From assembly GCF_014117265.1 (NCBI RefSeq), contig NZ_CP059833.1:1147069-1211068 (forward strand): 64,000 nucleotides of DNA, given 5' to 3'. A program made the translations under genes and the position numbers. Each line of letters opens with the position of its first letter. The first letter of the stretch is position 1. This stretch comes from Corynebacterium hindlerae. Lineage in GTDB: Bacteria; Actinomycetota; Actinomycetes; Mycobacteriales; Mycobacteriaceae. Below the pieces are notes generated by a model. It was not told where the DNA came from. It ran no database searches and saw only the letters and a list, made by a program, of their open reading frames with translations. Below, one piece after another: positions 1-10,801 of the stretch.

Positions 1-3000
1 GCTGCGACGATACCGACGGCCTCGCCGATGTCGACCTGGTGGCCGGATGCCATGGACTTGCCGTAGCACTTCGCGCACACGCCGGTTGGGGTCTGGCAGG
101 TCAGGACCGAACGGACCTTTACGATCTCAACTCCGGCGTCGACAAGTGCGTCGATCTGCAGCTCGCCGAGGTCGGTGCCGGCGGCCAGGACGACGTTGCC
201 GTCCTTATCGACGGCGTCTGCTGCCAATACTCGGCCAGAGACAGAGGTCTCAACCAGGGAGTGGCGGACGTACTTATCGCCGGACTTCTCCGCCACTGGG
301 ACGCGGACGCCCTGGCGGGTACCACAGTCCTCTTCGCGGACGATGACGTCCTGAGCAACGTCAACCAGACGACGGGTGAGGTAACCGGAGTCTGCGGTAC
401 GCAGTGCGGTATCGGCCAGGCCCTTACGGGAACCGTGGGAGTTGTTGAAGTACTCGAGAACCGTCAGGCCTTCACGGAATGAGGTCTTAATTGGTCGGGT
501 GATGTAGTCACCCTTCGAGTTCACAACCATGCCCTTCATGCCGGCCAGGGTCCAGATCTGACGCATGTTACCTGCTGCACCAGACTTCACGATCATTGGG
601 ATCGGGTTGTCATCTGGGTACAGGTCCTCAACGGCCTTACCAACCTCGTCGGTGGCGTCCTTCCACAGCTCGACCAGGCGGTCGTAACGCTCGCGGGAGG
701 TGAGCTTACCGAACTGGAACTTGGTCTCGATGGTACGGGCCTCGGCCTCGTAACGGTCGAGCATTTCGTCCTTGTTCGGAAGCACAAGCACGTCAGACAT
801 GGTGATGGTCACGCCGGAACGGGTTGCCCAGTAGAAACCGGCATCCTTCATCTTGTCCATGGTCTGCGCGACGGTGATCATTGGGTAGCGCGCGGACAGG
901 TCGGTGATGACGTCGCCGAGCATGATCTTGTCGGAGCCGCCACCCTTACGGACCATGACGCCCTCAAGGTATGGGTAGTTCCATGGCAGCAGCTCGTTGA
1001 ACATGATGCGCCCCAGAGTGGTGTCTGCCATCCAGGTGTCACCCTTGTTCCAGCCGTCTGGGAACTGCTCAACTTCAATGTCTGCTGGTGGACGCAGGTG
1101 AGAGATGCGTACCTTGATCGGTGCCTGCAGGCCGAGCACGCCACGGTCGTAGGCCATGATGGCTTCCGCCATGGAGGAGTACACGCCCTGAGCAATGCCC
1201 TCAGCGGTTGCTGGCTCGTAAGCACCCTGGCCGCCGAACTCATCCTTGCCCTTGGCCAGGGTCAGGAAGTACAGACCGGTGACCATGTCCAGACGTGGCA
1301 TAGCCAGAGGCTTACCGGATGCTGGCGACAGGATGTTGTTGGAAGCGAGCATCAGCACGCGGGCCTCTGCCTGAGCTTCAGCGGACAGTGGCAGGTGGAC
1401 TGCCATCTGGTCACCGTCGAAGTCAGCGTTGAATGCTTCACAGGCCAGTGGGTGCAGCTGAATTGCCTTACCCTCGACGAGCACTGGCTCGAAGGCCTGG
1501 ATACCGAGGCGGTGCAGCGTAGGTGCACGGTTCAGCATCACTGGGTGCTCGGAAATGGCCTCTTCGAGGACGTCCCACACCTCTGGACGCTGGCGTTCCA
1601 CCATGCGCTTTGCGGACTTGATGTTCTGTGCGTAGTCGTTTTCCACCAGTCGCTTCATGACGAATGGCTTGAACAGCTCAAGAGCCATCAGCTTCGGCAG
1701 ACCACATTCGTGCAGGCGCAGCTGCGGACCAACGATAATAACGGAACGACCAGAGTAGTCCACGCGCTTACCAAGGAGGTTCTGACGGAAGCGACCCTGC
1801 TTGCCCTTAAGCAGATCAGACAGGGACTTCAGTGGGCGGTTGCCCGGGCCGGTCACTGGGCGGCCGCGACGACCGTTGTCGAAGAGCGCGTCCACAGATT
1901 CCTGCAGCATACGCTTTTCGTTGTTCACGATGATCTCTGGTGCGCCCAAATCGATCATGCGCTTGAGGCGGTTGTTGCGGTTGATCACACGGCGGTAGAG
2001 GTCGTTGAGGTCGGAGGTTGCGAAGCGACCACCGTCGAGCTGAACCATTGGGCGCAGCTCTGGTGGGATCACTGGAATGCAGTCCAGGACCATGCCAGCT
2101 GGGTCGTTGCCGGAGCGCTGGAAGGCTGCAACAACCTTCAGGCGCTTGAGGGCACGCATCTTCTTCTGACCCTTGCCGTTGTTGATGATCTCGCGGAGTT
2201 CTTCAGCCTCGGCGTCGAGGTCGAAGCCACGGATGAGCTCCTGAATAGCTTCGGCGCCCATGCCGCCGGTGAAGTAATCCTCGTAGCGGTCAACCAGCTC
2301 GGTGTAGATGGTCTCGTCGATGATCATCTGCTTTGGAGCGAGCTTGACAAAGGTCTGCCAAATCTCTTCCAGGCGGTCGATCTCACGCTCAGCGCGCTCA
2401 CGGATGTGCTGCATTTCCTTTTCTGCAGCGGACTGGACCTTCTTGCGGGCGTCAGCCTTAGCGCCGGCGGCCTCGAGCTCAGCGAGGTCCTCTTCCAGCT
2501 TCTGAGCACGATCCGCGATCTCAGACTCCATGTCGGCCTCAACATCCTTCTTCTCCAGCAGCATTTCTGCTTCCAGAGTGGTCAGGTCGTTGTGGCGAGC
2601 CTCTTCATCAACGGAGGTGATGATGTTGGCCGCGAAGTAAATGATGCGCTCCAGGTCCTTTGGAGCCAGGTCCAGCAGGTAGCCGAGGCGTGATGGCACC
2701 CCCTTGAAGTACCAGATGTGGGTTACTGGAGCGGCGAGCTCGATGTGGCCCATGCGCTCACGGCGCACCTTGGACTTGGTCACCTCAACGCCACAGCGTT
2801 CACAGATGATGCCCTTGTAACGGACGCGCTTGTACTTACCACACTGGCATTCCCAGTCGCGAGTTGGACCGAAAATGCGCTCGCAGAACAGGCCGTCCTT
2901 CTCAGGCTTCAAAGTACGGTAGTTAATGGTCTCAGGCTTCTTGACCTCGCCCTTAGACCAACGACGGATGTCGTCGGCGGTGGCGAGACCAATGCGGAGC

Positions 3001-3026
3001 TCGTCGAAGAAGTTGACGTCGAGCAC
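1..3026 (-). CDS. rpoC: DNA-directed RNA polymerase subunit beta' (N-terminal two thirds, gene runs off the window)
   Basis: RNA polymerase largest subunit. It reads leftward and its 3' end lies outside the window, so about 1008 of roughly 1330 residues are present. The start is a GTG at 3026 giving [20 protein letters not shown], the usual actinobacterial N-terminus, with a GGGAG ribosome site just upstream. The N-terminal zinc-binding cysteines ([21 protein letters not shown]) lie at about 2770-2900. The catalytic magnesium motif NADFDGD is encoded at 1411-1430. It follows rpoB with a 124-bp gap holding a hairpin. The reading frame is intact throughout the visible part. Identity is certain. 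Confidence 0.99.
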   Translation of the reverse strand, partial: MLDVNFFDELRIGLATADDIRRWSKGEVKKPETINYRTLKPEKDGLFCERIFGPTRDWECQCGKYKRVRYKGIICERCGVEVTKSKVRRERMGHIELAAPVTHIWYFKGVPSRLGYLLDLAPKDLERIIYFAANIITSVDEEARHNDLTTLEAEMLLEKKDVEADMESEIADRAQKLEEDLAELEAAGAKADARKKVQSAAEKEMQHIRERAEREIDRLEEIWQTFVKLAPKQMIIDETIYTELVDRYEDYFTGGMGAEAIQELIRGFDLDAEAEELREIINNGKGQKKMRALKRLKVVAAFQRSGNDPAGMVLDCIPVIPPELRPMVQLDGGRFATSDLNDLYRRVINRNNRLKRMIDLGAPEIIVNNEKRMLQESVDALFDNGRRGRPVTGPGNRPLKSLSDLLKGKQGRFRQNLLGKRVDYSGRSVIIVGPQLRLHECGLPKLMALELFKPFVMKRLVENDYAQNIKSAKRMVERQRPEVWDVLEEAISEHPVMLNRAPTLHRLGIQAFEPVLVEGKAIQLHPLACEAFNADFDGDQMAVHLPLSAEAQAEARVLMLASNNILSPASGKPLAMPRLDMVTGLYFLTLAKGKDEFGGQGAYEPATAEGIAQGVYSSMAEAIMAYDRGVLGLQAPIKVRISHLRPPADIEVEQFPDGWNKGDTWMADTTLGRIMFNELLPWNYPYLEGVMVRKGGGSDKIMLGDVITDLSARYPMITVAQTMDKMKDAGFYWATRSGVTITMSDVLVLPNKDEMLDRYEAEARTIETKFQFGKLTSRERYDRLVELWKDATDEVGKAVEDLYPDDNPIPMIVKSGAAGNMRQIWTLAGMKGMVVNSKGDYITRPIKTSFREGLTVLEYFNNSHGSRKGLADTALRTADSGYLTRRLVDVAQDVIVREEDCGTRQGVRVPVAEKSGDKYVRHSLVETSVSGRVLAADAVDKDGNVVLAAGTDLGELQIDALVDAGVEIVKVRSVLTCQTPTGVCAKCYGKSMASGHQVDIGEAVGIVA

Positions 3027-3095
3027 GTAACTCCCTTTCCCTAAAATGTCTTGGGTTTTCTAAAGAACTTGTTCGTTTTTCGCCTTCGCGCTTAT

Positions 3096-3129
3096 CGACG
3101 GGCCATAGGTTGCAATCCTATGGCCGTCG
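3096..3129 (-). other. hairpin between rpoB and rpoC
   Basis: An inverted repeat of about 13 bp per arm with one bulge (CGACGGGCCATAGG / CCTATGGCCGTCG, 7-nt loop) lies between the rpoB stop and the rpoC start. On the transcribed strand no run of T follows it, so it is more likely an RNA processing or partial attenuation structure than a full terminator. Confidence 0.55.
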
Positions 3130-3150
3130 TTAAGCTGCTAAGACCGTGAG

Positions 3151-6100
3151 TTACGCGATGTCGTCGGTACGTTCGTCGCGAGACAGGTTGATGCCGAGGG
3201 AGGCGCCAGCCTGGTCAAACTCGTCGTCGTCAGAGGTGCCGAGCTCCATCGGGGTGCCGTCAGCGGAGAGAACCTCCACGTTCAGGCACAAGGACTGGAG
3301 CTCCTTGAGCAGAACCTTGAAGGACTCAGGGATACCAGGATCCGGGATGTTTTCGCCCTTCACGATGGCTTCGTAGACCTTCACACGGCCAACCACGTCG
3401 TCAGACTTGATGGTCAGCAATTCCTGCAGGGTGTAGGCCGCGCCGTACGCCTGCATTGCCCACACTTCCATTTCCCCGAAGCGCTGGCCACCGAACTGGG
3501 CCTTACCGCCGAGTGGCTGCTGGGTAATCATGGAGTAAGGGCCGGTGGAACGAGCGTGGATCTTCTCATCAACCAAGTGGTGCAGCTTCAGGATGTACAT
3601 GTAGCCGACAGACACTGGGTATGGGAATGGTTCACCGGAACGGCCGTCGAACAGCTGCGCCTTGCCATTTTCATCCACCATGACGTCGCCGTCGCGGTTT
3701 GGCAGTGAGTTAGCCAGCAGACCAGCAAGTTCTTCGTTGGTTGCGCCGTCGAACACCGGGGTGGCGGTCAGGGAACCGGCTGGAACGTCGTAGAGCTCCT
3801 CTGGGAGGGTCTCCAGCAGCTTTGCGTTCTTGACGTCTTCCGGATCAATGTGCCAACCAGCAGCGGCAAGCCAACCGAGGTGAACTTCCAGCACCTGGCC
3901 GATGTTCATACGGCGAGGCACACCGTGGGTGTTCAGGATGATGTCCACTGGGGTGCCGTCTGGCATAAATGGCATATCTTCCTGAGGCAGGATCTTGCCC
4001 ACGACACCTTTGTTGCCGTGGCGGCCAGCGAGCTTGTCGCCGTCCTGGATCTTACGCTTCTGAGCCACGTACACGCGGATCATCTCGTTGACACCAGGGG
4101 CGAGGTCGTCGTCGTCCTCGCGAGAGAAGCGGCGGACGCCGATGACCTTACCGGTCTCACCGTGCGGCACCTTCATGGAGGTGTCACGAACTTCGCGGGC
4201 CTTCTCACCGAAGATGGCGCGCAGGAGGCGCTCTTCTGGGGTCAGCTCGGTCTCACCCTTCGGGGTGACCTTACCCACCAGGATGTCGCCGTCACGGACG
4301 TCTGCACCGATGCGGACGATACCGCGCTCGTCGAGGTCCTTCAGAACATCTTCAGAGACGTTCGGGATTTCACGGGTGATCTCTTCGGCACCGAGCTTGG
4401 TGTCGCGAGCATCGATCTCGTGTTCCTCGATGTGGATGGAGGTCAGGATATCCTCTTCCACCAGGCGCTGGTTCAGGATGATGGCGTCCTCATAGTTGTG
4501 GCCTTCCCATGGCATGAATGCCACGAGCAGGTTACGACCGAGGGCCATTTCACCGTTAGCGGTACCTGGGCCGTCGGCAAGCACCTGGCCAGCCTCGACG
4601 CGGTCGCCGATATTGACCAGTGGCTTTTGGTTGTAAGAAGTGCCCTGGTTGGTGCGCTGGAACTTGCGCAGCATGTAGGTATCGCGGATGCCATCATCAC
4701 CCATGATGGTGATGAAGTCAGCAGCGAGGTTCTCCACAATGCCGGCCTTCTTGGAAATCACCAGGTCACCGGCGTCGTAAGCAGCGCGCTTTTCCATGCC
4801 GGTGCCTACGAATGGAGCCTCGGAGCGTACCAGCGGCACGGCCTGACGCTGCATGTTCGCGCCCATGAGGGCACGGTTTGCGTCGTCGTGCTCGAGGAAT
4901 GGAATCATGGCGGTTGCCACGGACACCATTTGGCGTGGGGAGACGTCCATGTAGTCAATGGTCTTGGAGTCAACGACCTCAATGTCGCCGTTCTTCAGAC
5001 GCACCACTACGGTGTCATCAACGATCTTGCCGGACTCGTCCACGTCGATGGAAGCCTGCGCAATGACGTAACGGTCTTCCTCGTCAGCGGTCAGGTACTC
5101 GATCTGGTCAGTGAGCATACCGTTTTCCACCTTGCGGTACGGAGTCTCAATGAAGCCGAAGGAATTGACCTTAGCGTAGGACGACAGGGATCCGATCAGA
5201 CCAATGTTCGGGCCTTCCGGAGTCTCAATTGGGCACATACGGCCGTAGTGAGATGGGTGAACGTCGCGGACCTCAATGCCGGCGCGCTCACGGGACAGGC
5301 CACCAGGGCCCAGTGCGGACAGACGACGCTTGTGGGTCAGGCCCGACAGCGAGTTGTTCTGGTCCATGAACTGGGACAGCTGAGAAGTTCCGAAGAATTC
5401 ACGAATCGCCGCAGACACTGGGCGAACGTTGATCAGGGAGGTCGGCGTGATGGACTCTGCGTCCTGAGTGGTCATGCGCTCACGCACGACACGTTCCATA
5501 CGGGACAGGCCAACGCGGACCTGGTTCTGGATCAGCTCGCCGACAGTGCGCAGACGACGGTTACCGAAGTGGTCAATGTCGTCCACCTCAACTGGGATGA
5601 TCTCGCCGGTTGGGGAGGTCATCGAGGTTTCACCAGCGTGCAGGCGCACCAGGTATTCGATGGTGGTAGCGATGTCTTCTTCGGTCAGGGTCATCAAGCC
5701 ATCGTGGTCACCACCGAGGCCGAGCTTACGGTTGACCTTGTAACGGCCGACCTTAGCCAGGTCGTAGCGCTTTGCACGGAAGAAGGAATTGTCCAGGAGG
5801 GACTGTGCAAGATCGCGGGTAGGCTGCTCGCCTGGGCGCTGTTTGCGGTAGATCTCGAGGAGGGCCTCGTCGGTGTTGGATACACCGTCGGACTCGAGGG
5901 TTGCCATCATGATCTCGGAGAAGCCGAAGCGTTCCTTGATCTGCTCGGTGGTCCAGCCGAAAGCCTTCAGCAGGACGGTCACCGGCTGGCGACGCTTGCG
6001 GTCAATACGGACACCAACGGTGTCGCGCTTATCGACGTCAAACTCCAACCACGCGCCACGAGAAGGAATAACCTTCACAGCGTGCAGCGGACGCTCGGTG

Positions 6101-6648
6101 GACTTGTCGATCGACTGATCGAAGTACACACCTGGGGAGCGAACCAGCTGGGAGACAACGACACGCTCGGTGCCGTTCACGATGAAGGTACCCTTGTCCG
6201 TCATCATCGGGAAGTCGCCAATGAAGACCGTCTGCGACTTAATTTCGCCGGTCTCATTGTTTACGAACTCCGCGGTGACGTACAACGGTGCAGAGTAGTT
6301 GATGTCCTTGTCCTTGGACTCATCAATAGAGTGCTTCACTTCTTCGAAGCGAGGCTCGGACAGAGAAAGGGACATGTTTCCGGAGTAGTCCTGGATTGGG
6401 GACAACTCTTCCAAAATATCTTCGAGGCCACTGGTAACCCTCTGGCCTTCGCCGACTTCTTCCTGCATGCGGGCACGCCACTCCGGCGTGCCGATCAGCC
6501 ATGCGAAAGATTCGAGCTGAAGATCCAGAAGCCCAGGGACCTCGATTGGCTCCGTTACCTTAGCGAACGAGTATCGCTTCGGAGCTCCGGGGATTTCGGC
6601 CATAGACTTGGTCTGGCGGGAGACTGCCAAGATGCGTCCTTCCAGCAC
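3151..6648 (-). CDS. rpoB: DNA-directed RNA polymerase subunit beta
   Basis: Full-length 1165-aa beta subunit, starting with GTG at 6648 ([20 protein letters not shown]). The rifampicin pocket is at about 5280-5400 and reads [20 protein letters not shown] then [11 protein letters not shown]. The Asp, His and Ser that usually mutate in resistance are all wild type, so the protein should be rifampicin sensitive. The C-terminus ([15 protein letters not shown]) is corynebacterial in style. It forms an operon with rpoC. A long upstream gap of about 300 bp holds its promoter and leader. Confidence 0.99.
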   Translation of the reverse strand: MLEGRILAVSRQTKSMAEIPGAPKRYSFAKVTEPIEVPGLLDLQLESFAWLIGTPEWRARMQEEVGEGQRVTSGLEDILEELSPIQDYSGNMSLSLSEPRFEEVKHSIDESKDKDINYSAPLYVTAEFVNNETGEIKSQTVFIGDFPMMTDKGTFIVNGTERVVVSQLVRSPGVYFDQSIDKSTERPLHAVKVIPSRGAWLEFDVDKRDTVGVRIDRKRRQPVTVLLKAFGWTTEQIKERFGFSEIMMATLESDGVSNTDEALLEIYRKQRPGEQPTRDLAQSLLDNSFFRAKRYDLAKVGRYKVNRKLGLGGDHDGLMTLTEEDIATTIEYLVRLHAGETSMTSPTGEIIPVEVDDIDHFGNRRLRTVGELIQNQVRVGLSRMERVVRERMTTQDAESITPTSLINVRPVSAAIREFFGTSQLSQFMDQNNSLSGLTHKRRLSALGPGGLSRERAGIEVRDVHPSHYGRMCPIETPEGPNIGLIGSLSSYAKVNSFGFIETPYRKVENGMLTDQIEYLTADEEDRYVIAQASIDVDESGKIVDDTVVVRLKNGDIEVVDSKTIDYMDVSPRQMVSVATAMIPFLEHDDANRALMGANMQRQAVPLVRSEAPFVGTGMEKRAAYDAGDLVISKKAGIVENLAADFITIMGDDGIRDTYMLRKFQRTNQGTSYNQKPLVNIGDRVEAGQVLADGPGTANGEMALGRNLLVAFMPWEGHNYEDAIILNQRLVEEDILTSIHIEEHEIDARDTKLGAEEITREIPNVSEDVLKDLDERGIVRIGADVRDGDILVGKVTPKGETELTPEERLLRAIFGEKAREVRDTSMKVPHGETGKVIGVRRFSREDDDDLAPGVNEMIRVYVAQKRKIQDGDKLAGRHGNKGVVGKILPQEDMPFMPDGTPVDIILNTHGVPRRMNIGQVLEVHLGWLAAAGWHIDPEDVKNAKLLETLPEELYDVPAGSLTATPVFDGATNEELAGLLANSLPNRDGDVMVDENGKAQLFDGRSGEPFPYPVSVGYMYILKLHHLVDEKIHARSTGPYSMITQQPLGGKAQFGGQRFGEMEVWAMQAYGAAYTLQELLTIKSDDVVGRVKVYEAIVKGENIPDPGIPESFKVLLKELQSLCLNVEVLSADGTPMELGTSDDDEFDQAGASLGINLSRDERTDDIA

Positions 6649-6755
6649 CTCACGTGGTCACCACCCCCTAAAGTGGGTAAAGGGTGGCAATCACTTACTT
6701 TGAGCATTCGGTCTGCTGAGGAAACCGCACCAGTTATGCCACTGGACATTACATC

Positions 6756-6781
6756 CAGATAGCACGGAATGACCTTGTCAA
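6756..6781 (-). promoter_or_regulatory. candidate rpoB promoter
   Basis: Reading leftward, a perfect TTGACA (6781-6776) is followed after 14 bp by TGC-TATCTGG, with TATCTG at 6761-6756. This resembles the corynebacterial extended -10. The spacer is shorter than the ideal 16-18 bp, so the -35 call may be fortuitous. It would give a leader of about 100 nt before rpoB. Confidence 0.4.
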
Positions 6782-6945
6782 ATCGGTTTTTTCATTCCGA
6801 TAGCCAAGGTCTTTCAGAAAAAACTGGCGACAGATTCCAGTGCAACGAAACAGCCTATATCAGATAGGCCTGGAAGTAAAGCGTTTGCTTACGCATGCAT
6901 TGCGGGAACTCTAACACAGTAGTGCGCCCAGGACAGCCGACACGC
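6782..6945. other. gene-free stretch between rpoB promoter and DUF3068 gene
   Basis: No coding sequence seen. It contains a two-level inverted repeat: TTCCAG (6835-6840) with CTGGAA (6870-6875), enclosing GCCTAT-5 nt-ATAGGC (6853-6869). This could fold in the transcript at the end of the upstream operon, but no T-run follows, so a terminator is not proven. Confidence 0.35.
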
Positions 6946-7884
6946 CTAACGTTTCCGACCAATCACGCCGAACACTCCCAACAACCCCAGCAGAGTTAAG
7001 CCGATACCCACTCCCGCTGCGACTCGATTCAAGATCCTGATGACCGAGCCGTCATTGATACTTTCGGCTTGAGCAAGCATCTCATTACGCGAGGCTTCAG
7101 CCATCCGGCCGTCGAAAAGCAGCACCTGCTCCTTCTTTTCCCCTTCTCGCGTGCCGTAGAAATCATCCACCTTTTCATGGATGTCCACTACCAGCCCCGA
7201 CTTCTGGTCCACGTAGAAGTCGCGGGTGCCGGAGTGGAAGAGGTACCCCAGCTCCCCTTCCTCCAACTGGGTGGTATTAAACGGGCCGGCATAATTCATC
7301 GCCACGTTTGTCGGCTCGATGTCCTGCCGGTAACGGTAGACCCTGCGTCCCTGGGTTTCCATCTCCTCTTGGAAGGTCGCCGGCACGGCCTTGCGCAACG
7401 TCACATCAAATACCTGGTAGGTCTGCTGCGCTGAATTGACGGGGAACTTCACCCACAGCGCATCAATGGGCACCTGGCGGGTGGCGCTGGCAGGCTGATC
7501 CGCGAGCGTCGCAGGGGTCAAGGCCTGGCCGGTGTAGCGATCCAGGCGGTAGCTCCAGACGGTGGCGTCAATAAGTCGATCAAGCTCGTCCTGGTTACTG
7601 CCCCGCATCGTGGTGACACCCAACCGTGTGGTCACGGAATTAGCATCCACCGGGTCCATGAATTCAGCATGATACTGGCGGGTGACCGGTACAGTCACCA
7701 CTTTCCCCTGCTGTCGCACCAGCGTCTGAGCTTGCTCGTCTTGCAGCGTGACGGTAGTGTTCCGCAGGTCCAGTGGCATCCGACCATCAAAATGGAGGAA
7801 CTGCGGTGCCAGAAATCCCCACACCAGCAACATGACACCGAGGCCAACTGTCAGCGCGGAAAAGATTCGGGACTTAGGAAGCAT
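6946..7884 (-). CDS. DUF3068 (PorA-family-like) envelope protein
   Basis: A 312-aa protein with one N-terminal membrane segment (residues about 8-28), a long extracytoplasmic domain, and a C-terminal membrane segment ending in GRKR. The pattern (LAPQFLHFDGRMPLDL, then TVTLQDEQAQ and YRQDIEPTNVAMNYAGPFN) matches the DUF3068 proteins common in mycolata, sometimes named porin PorA family. It is not the short PorA porin peptide of C. glutamicum. It begins 3 nt after the stop of the upstream oxidoreductase and so is the last gene of the leftward operon starting at 11308. Function unknown. Confidence 0.8.
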   Translation of the reverse strand: MLPKSRIFSALTVGLGVMLLVWGFLAPQFLHFDGRMPLDLRNTTVTLQDEQAQTLVRQQGKVVTVPVTRQYHAEFMDPVDANSVTTRLGVTTMRGSNQDELDRLIDATVWSYRLDRYTGQALTPATLADQPASATRQVPIDALWVKFPVNSAQQTYQVFDVTLRKAVPATFQEEMETQGRRVYRYRQDIEPTNVAMNYAGPFNTTQLEEGELGYLFHSGTRDFYVDQKSGLVVDIHEKVDDFYGTREGEKKEQVLLFDGRMAEASRNEMLAQAESINDGSVIRILNRVAAGVGIGLTLLGLLGVFGVIGRKR

Positions 7885-7887
7885 GGC

Positions 7888-9369
7888 CTATACAATACCT
7901 GGCACGAATGACTTCTCCGCCTTAGCAACAAGCTGCAGCACACGACGTGCCGCATGGTAGCCAGCCATGCCATGTACACCAGCCCCTGGAGGAACCGAGC
8001 CACTGGCCATAACAACTGGCACATCATTTGCATAACCAATCACATATGGATCGCGAGTAACCCTAGGCCGAAACAACGCCTGCGCACCGCTCATCGCACC
8101 GCCTCCTATATCTCCACCAACAAGGTTTTCATTTCCTCGCTCCAAGTCCTTAGGGCTGCACAGATGATAGTTCACTATCGACGACCGAAAACCTGGAGCA
8201 AATCTTTCGATTTGGAGAATGATTTTTTCCATCACCTCGCCTATATAGACTTCCCGATACCCATGCGGGACATGCGCATATGTCCACAGCACCTGACGGC
8301 CTTGACTAGCTCGAGACGGATCGGCGACCTGCTGCTGACAAACCATTACAAAAGGACGCGCAGGCATCACTCCCTTGTGCACTAGCTCTTCTGCTGCTTG
8401 AATGTCCGCCATCGTGCCGCAGACATGAACAGTTCCAGCTTCCTTAACCTTTGGGTCCAACCACGGCACAGGACGATCGAGCAAGAAGTCCACCTTGTAC
8501 ACGCCAGGTCCGGGCACCCATCTATCAAGTGCCCGATATACCCGCGGACTCATATCAACCCCACTAAATCTAAGCGCTTGTGGCACAGCGACATTGAGTA
8601 CAATCGCGTCTCGCCGTCCTAGCTCTCGGAGATCGCGAATGCACGCGCCGGTATGCAGTATTCCGCCATGTTCTTCCAAGACAGCTAGAAGCGCTCGAAT
8701 AACCGACTGGCTGCCACCAGCAGCAACCGGCCAACCACGAGTCATACCGAGAGCGCTGAACAAGAGACCGAAAGCGCTGGTAAAAGGATGAGACGGTGGA
8801 CAAATGGCATGGGCTGCTGACCCTGCAAGCAATGCCCTGGCTTCTTCGCTTACAAATGCTCGCGAGGCGAGTGTTCGGGCCGACAATAAGCCGACTGGAC
8901 CGAAAATTGCCATTTTGATCGGATGTCTGGGGACTCTCAGCATTGGGCTGAGGAAGTCCTCCAGATAATCATCGATGTGCAGGCATAGCTGTTCATGCAG
9001 CCGCCGCCAGCGCACTCCGTCCCGCGTATTCTCAGCAAACTGATTCGCCGTTGCGTCAAGACTCGAATACAACACCGCAGCAGGGCCATCATCCATTGGG
9101 TGAGCCATTGGATGAGTTGCGTGAAGCCAACGCAGTCCGTATCGCTCGAGCTCCAAGTTAGAGAAAACTGGGCTCGCCACTCCAAACGGATGACCGGCCG
9201 CCCCGAGATCAACGATGGTGCCACTACCAAAAACCTGGCGCGACGAGCGAGCCGCTCCACCAGGCTCACTATTGGCCTCGTAAACTTCGACTTCCACGCC
9301 CGCTTTAGCTAGTAAAGCGGCAGCAGTCAATCCGTTTGGACCTGCCCCTACTACGGCCACCCTAACCAT
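7888..9369 (-). CDS. FAD-dependent phytoene-desaturase-like oxidoreductase
   Basis: A 493-aa flavoprotein. The N-terminal Rossmann fold is VAVVGAGPNGLTAAALLAK, followed by an acidic residue ending strand 2 (VEVYEA). Near the C-terminus are the FAD-contact segment NLVGGDIGGGAMSG and the helix GVHGMAGYHAARRVL, both typical of phytoene dehydrogenase/CrtI-like enzymes (NAD(P)/FAD oxidoreductases). No carotenoid genes lie nearby, so the substrate is unknown. The start overlaps the RDD gene by 8 nt, so the two are translationally coupled. It belongs to an operon with the winged-helix regulator and DUF3068. Confidence 0.85.
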   Translation of the reverse strand: MVRVAVVGAGPNGLTAAALLAKAGVEVEVYEANSEPGGAARSSRQVFGSGTIVDLGAAGHPFGVASPVFSNLELERYGLRWLHATHPMAHPMDDGPAAVLYSSLDATANQFAENTRDGVRWRRLHEQLCLHIDDYLEDFLSPMLRVPRHPIKMAIFGPVGLLSARTLASRAFVSEEARALLAGSAAHAICPPSHPFTSAFGLLFSALGMTRGWPVAAGGSQSVIRALLAVLEEHGGILHTGACIRDLRELGRRDAIVLNVAVPQALRFSGVDMSPRVYRALDRWVPGPGVYKVDFLLDRPVPWLDPKVKEAGTVHVCGTMADIQAAEELVHKGVMPARPFVMVCQQQVADPSRASQGRQVLWTYAHVPHGYREVYIGEVMEKIILQIERFAPGFRSSIVNYHLCSPKDLERGNENLVGGDIGGGAMSGAQALFRPRVTRDPYVIGYANDVPVVMASGSVPPGAGVHGMAGYHAARRVLQLVAKAEKSFVPGIV

Positions 9370-9784
9370 TGCCTACCCCCTTCACTGTCGCGGTTTCTGT
9401 AAAGACATCATGAACCCCTCGGCTCAAGGAATCACGATGCACTGTCACCAGAAGGAATGACACAACAAGCAACTCCAACACCCCACCTATCACCGGCACT
9501 ACTCCACACAGCATCCATGCGTTACGCGTAAAGCTAGCCCACAAGCTCGGGCGCCCACCAGTCCGGCTGACGACTGAAAGGCCACAAAGATACTTGCCCG
9601 GAGTTTTCCCCCAAAGTGCCTGCATCACCGCAATGGCGACATAGATAGCCACGGTGACCACAACAAGGTCGCGACCGCGGAATGATGCTCCCCTAAACAG
9701 GGTAGTAACGGCGCACACCCCTGCAAATAGGAAGTAGTCGATAGTGGTTGCCATACCTCGCTTCCAAATCAACCAAGGAATCAT
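9362..9784 (-). CDS. RDD family membrane protein
   Basis: A 140-aa protein with three to four hydrophobic segments. It opens with KRGMATTIDYFLFAG, which carries the Arg and Asp pattern of the RDD family, and has the downstream family segment WGKTPGKYLCGLSVV. Its start overlaps the serine hydrolase stop by 4 nt (ATGA type), and its own 3' end overlaps the oxidoreductase start. The role is unknown. Because it is the only small polytopic membrane protein of this operon, it is one candidate for a self-protection factor against the peptide encoded divergently; that is inference from position only. Confidence 0.75.
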   Translation of the reverse strand: MIPWLIWKRGMATTIDYFLFAGVCAVTTLFRGASFRGRDLVVVTVAIYVAIAVMQALWGKTPGKYLCGLSVVSRTGGRPSLWASFTRNAWMLCGVVPVIGGVLELLVVSFLLVTVHRDSLSRGVHDVFTETATVKGVGNG

Positions 9785-10800
9785 GGACTAGTACCCCTCA
9801 GAATTTTAAACAAGGTGACCGCATCCTCCAGTACAGATTCCGAGCGGTTCGATACAATCAACAGTGCTTGCTCACGGCCCGGGGACACTACCAACGCGGA
9901 GGCAAAGCCAAAGGATTCTCCGTCGTGCACAAGGACCTCTCCGTCTTCTTTCTCTAGCCAGCTATTTGGAGAAATTCCCACCCTGCAGAGATATTGGGCG
10001 TACTTCGCTAAATCTTGAGGAGTTGAACGAAGCCCGGCAGCAGGTAAGAATCCCGACATTTCCCAAGGCGCAGCCTCGTATCCCGCGCTGTTATATCCGC
10101 GCGGGGCAGAGGCAGACACACTCCCTTCTTCCATGAGGAAAGTTTTGTCCATTTTCAGCGGTCCTAGAATCTCTAAGTGCAGTGCTTCTGCAAAGGACTC
10201 ACCTCTGTTTTCTGCCAAGAGGTTTCCCAGTAGCGCATAACCCAGATTGGAGTACCGATACTTCCCTCGCCCCTTCAGCACTGATCCACCAGCGATCTCA
10301 TACACCCGTTCGACTGAAATCCCCTGATATGGGTTTCTCCCGATCAAGGCCTTAGCCGTCGGCCAGACACCCAAGTTGCCTAATCGAGGAAGACCACTAG
10401 TATGGTTTGCTAGCTCAGCCAATGTCACTGAACCTATCTCAGAATCAGCAAACCGATGAGGAGAGATATCAAACACAGTCGTTCGCTCTGAAACCCTTCC
10501 GCTGGCAAGCTCAATTCGGAAGAGATCGGCAGTGAAAGTCTTTGTGAGTGATGCGATTTCGTACTCAGATTCAGGATTGGCCCCGAAACCTGCGAAATGT
10601 ACTACTCCGTTATCCAGATACATCACTGAAACCTCTGAGTGCCTACCCTCCAGCAATTGCCGGGCTTTTTCTGCAAGCTCCTCGTCTCCTTGCGAACTGC
10701 GCATAGCTTTCGGGTGCGGAGGGGTACCGATGAAGGACAGCACGATCAAGAAGACAATGGCCATGGTAGAGACGGCTTTCTTGACAGCAAGACGTGTCAT
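9781..10800 (-). CDS. secreted serine hydrolase (class C beta-lactamase / DD-peptidase fold)
   Basis: 339 aa when started at the ATG at 10800, which lies 1 nt after the upstream stop. A longer in-frame extension exists but has no support. An N-terminal hydrophobic signal (AVSTMAIVFLIVLSFIG) suggests export. Catalytic motifs are visible: SxxK as SLTK in the context EIASLTKTFTADLF, YxN as YSN in YRYSNLGYALLG, and an HxG-like HDG in VHDGESFGFASA near the C-terminus. This is the beta-lactamase/PBP4-like family, which contains peptidases, esterases and lactamases. The substrate cannot be told. It is the second gene of the regulator operon. Confidence 0.85.
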   Translation of the reverse strand: MTRLAVKKAVSTMAIVFLIVLSFIGTPPHPKAMRSSQGDEELAEKARQLLEGRHSEVSVMYLDNGVVHFAGFGANPESEYEIASLTKTFTADLFRIELASGRVSERTTVFDISPHRFADSEIGSVTLAELANHTSGLPRLGNLGVWPTAKALIGRNPYQGISVERVYEIAGGSVLKGRGKYRYSNLGYALLGNLLAENRGESFAEALHLEILGPLKMDKTFLMEEGSVSASAPRGYNSAGYEAAPWEMSGFLPAAGLRSTPQDLAKYAQYLCRVGISPNSWLEKEDGEVLVHDGESFGFASALVVSPGREQALLIVSNRSESVLEDAVTLFKILRGTSP

Positions 10801-10801
10801 A

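Noticed and set aside
1098..2693. 531-codon open frame opposite rpoC
   Set aside because: Antisense shadow of rpoC; composition of the product is unlike a real protein.
5280..5410. Rifampicin-resistance changes in rpoB
   Set aside because: The Asp, His and Ser hot-spot residues are wild type, so there is nothing unusual.
3850..6762. 970-codon open frame on the plus strand opposite rpoB
   Set aside because: It is the shadow of a high-GC, strongly codon-biased gene. rpoB is certain on the other strand, and this frame shows no domain or ribosome site.
6946..7884. Naming the DUF3068 protein as the PorA porin
   Set aside because: Corynebacterial PorA is a peptide of about 45 residues; this is a 312-aa two-helix protein with a different layout.
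9781..10800. Calling the serine hydrolase an antibiotic-resistance beta-lactamase
   Set aside because: The motifs fit the broad class C/PBP4-like family, which is mostly peptidases and esterases. Nothing in the context points to drug resistance.
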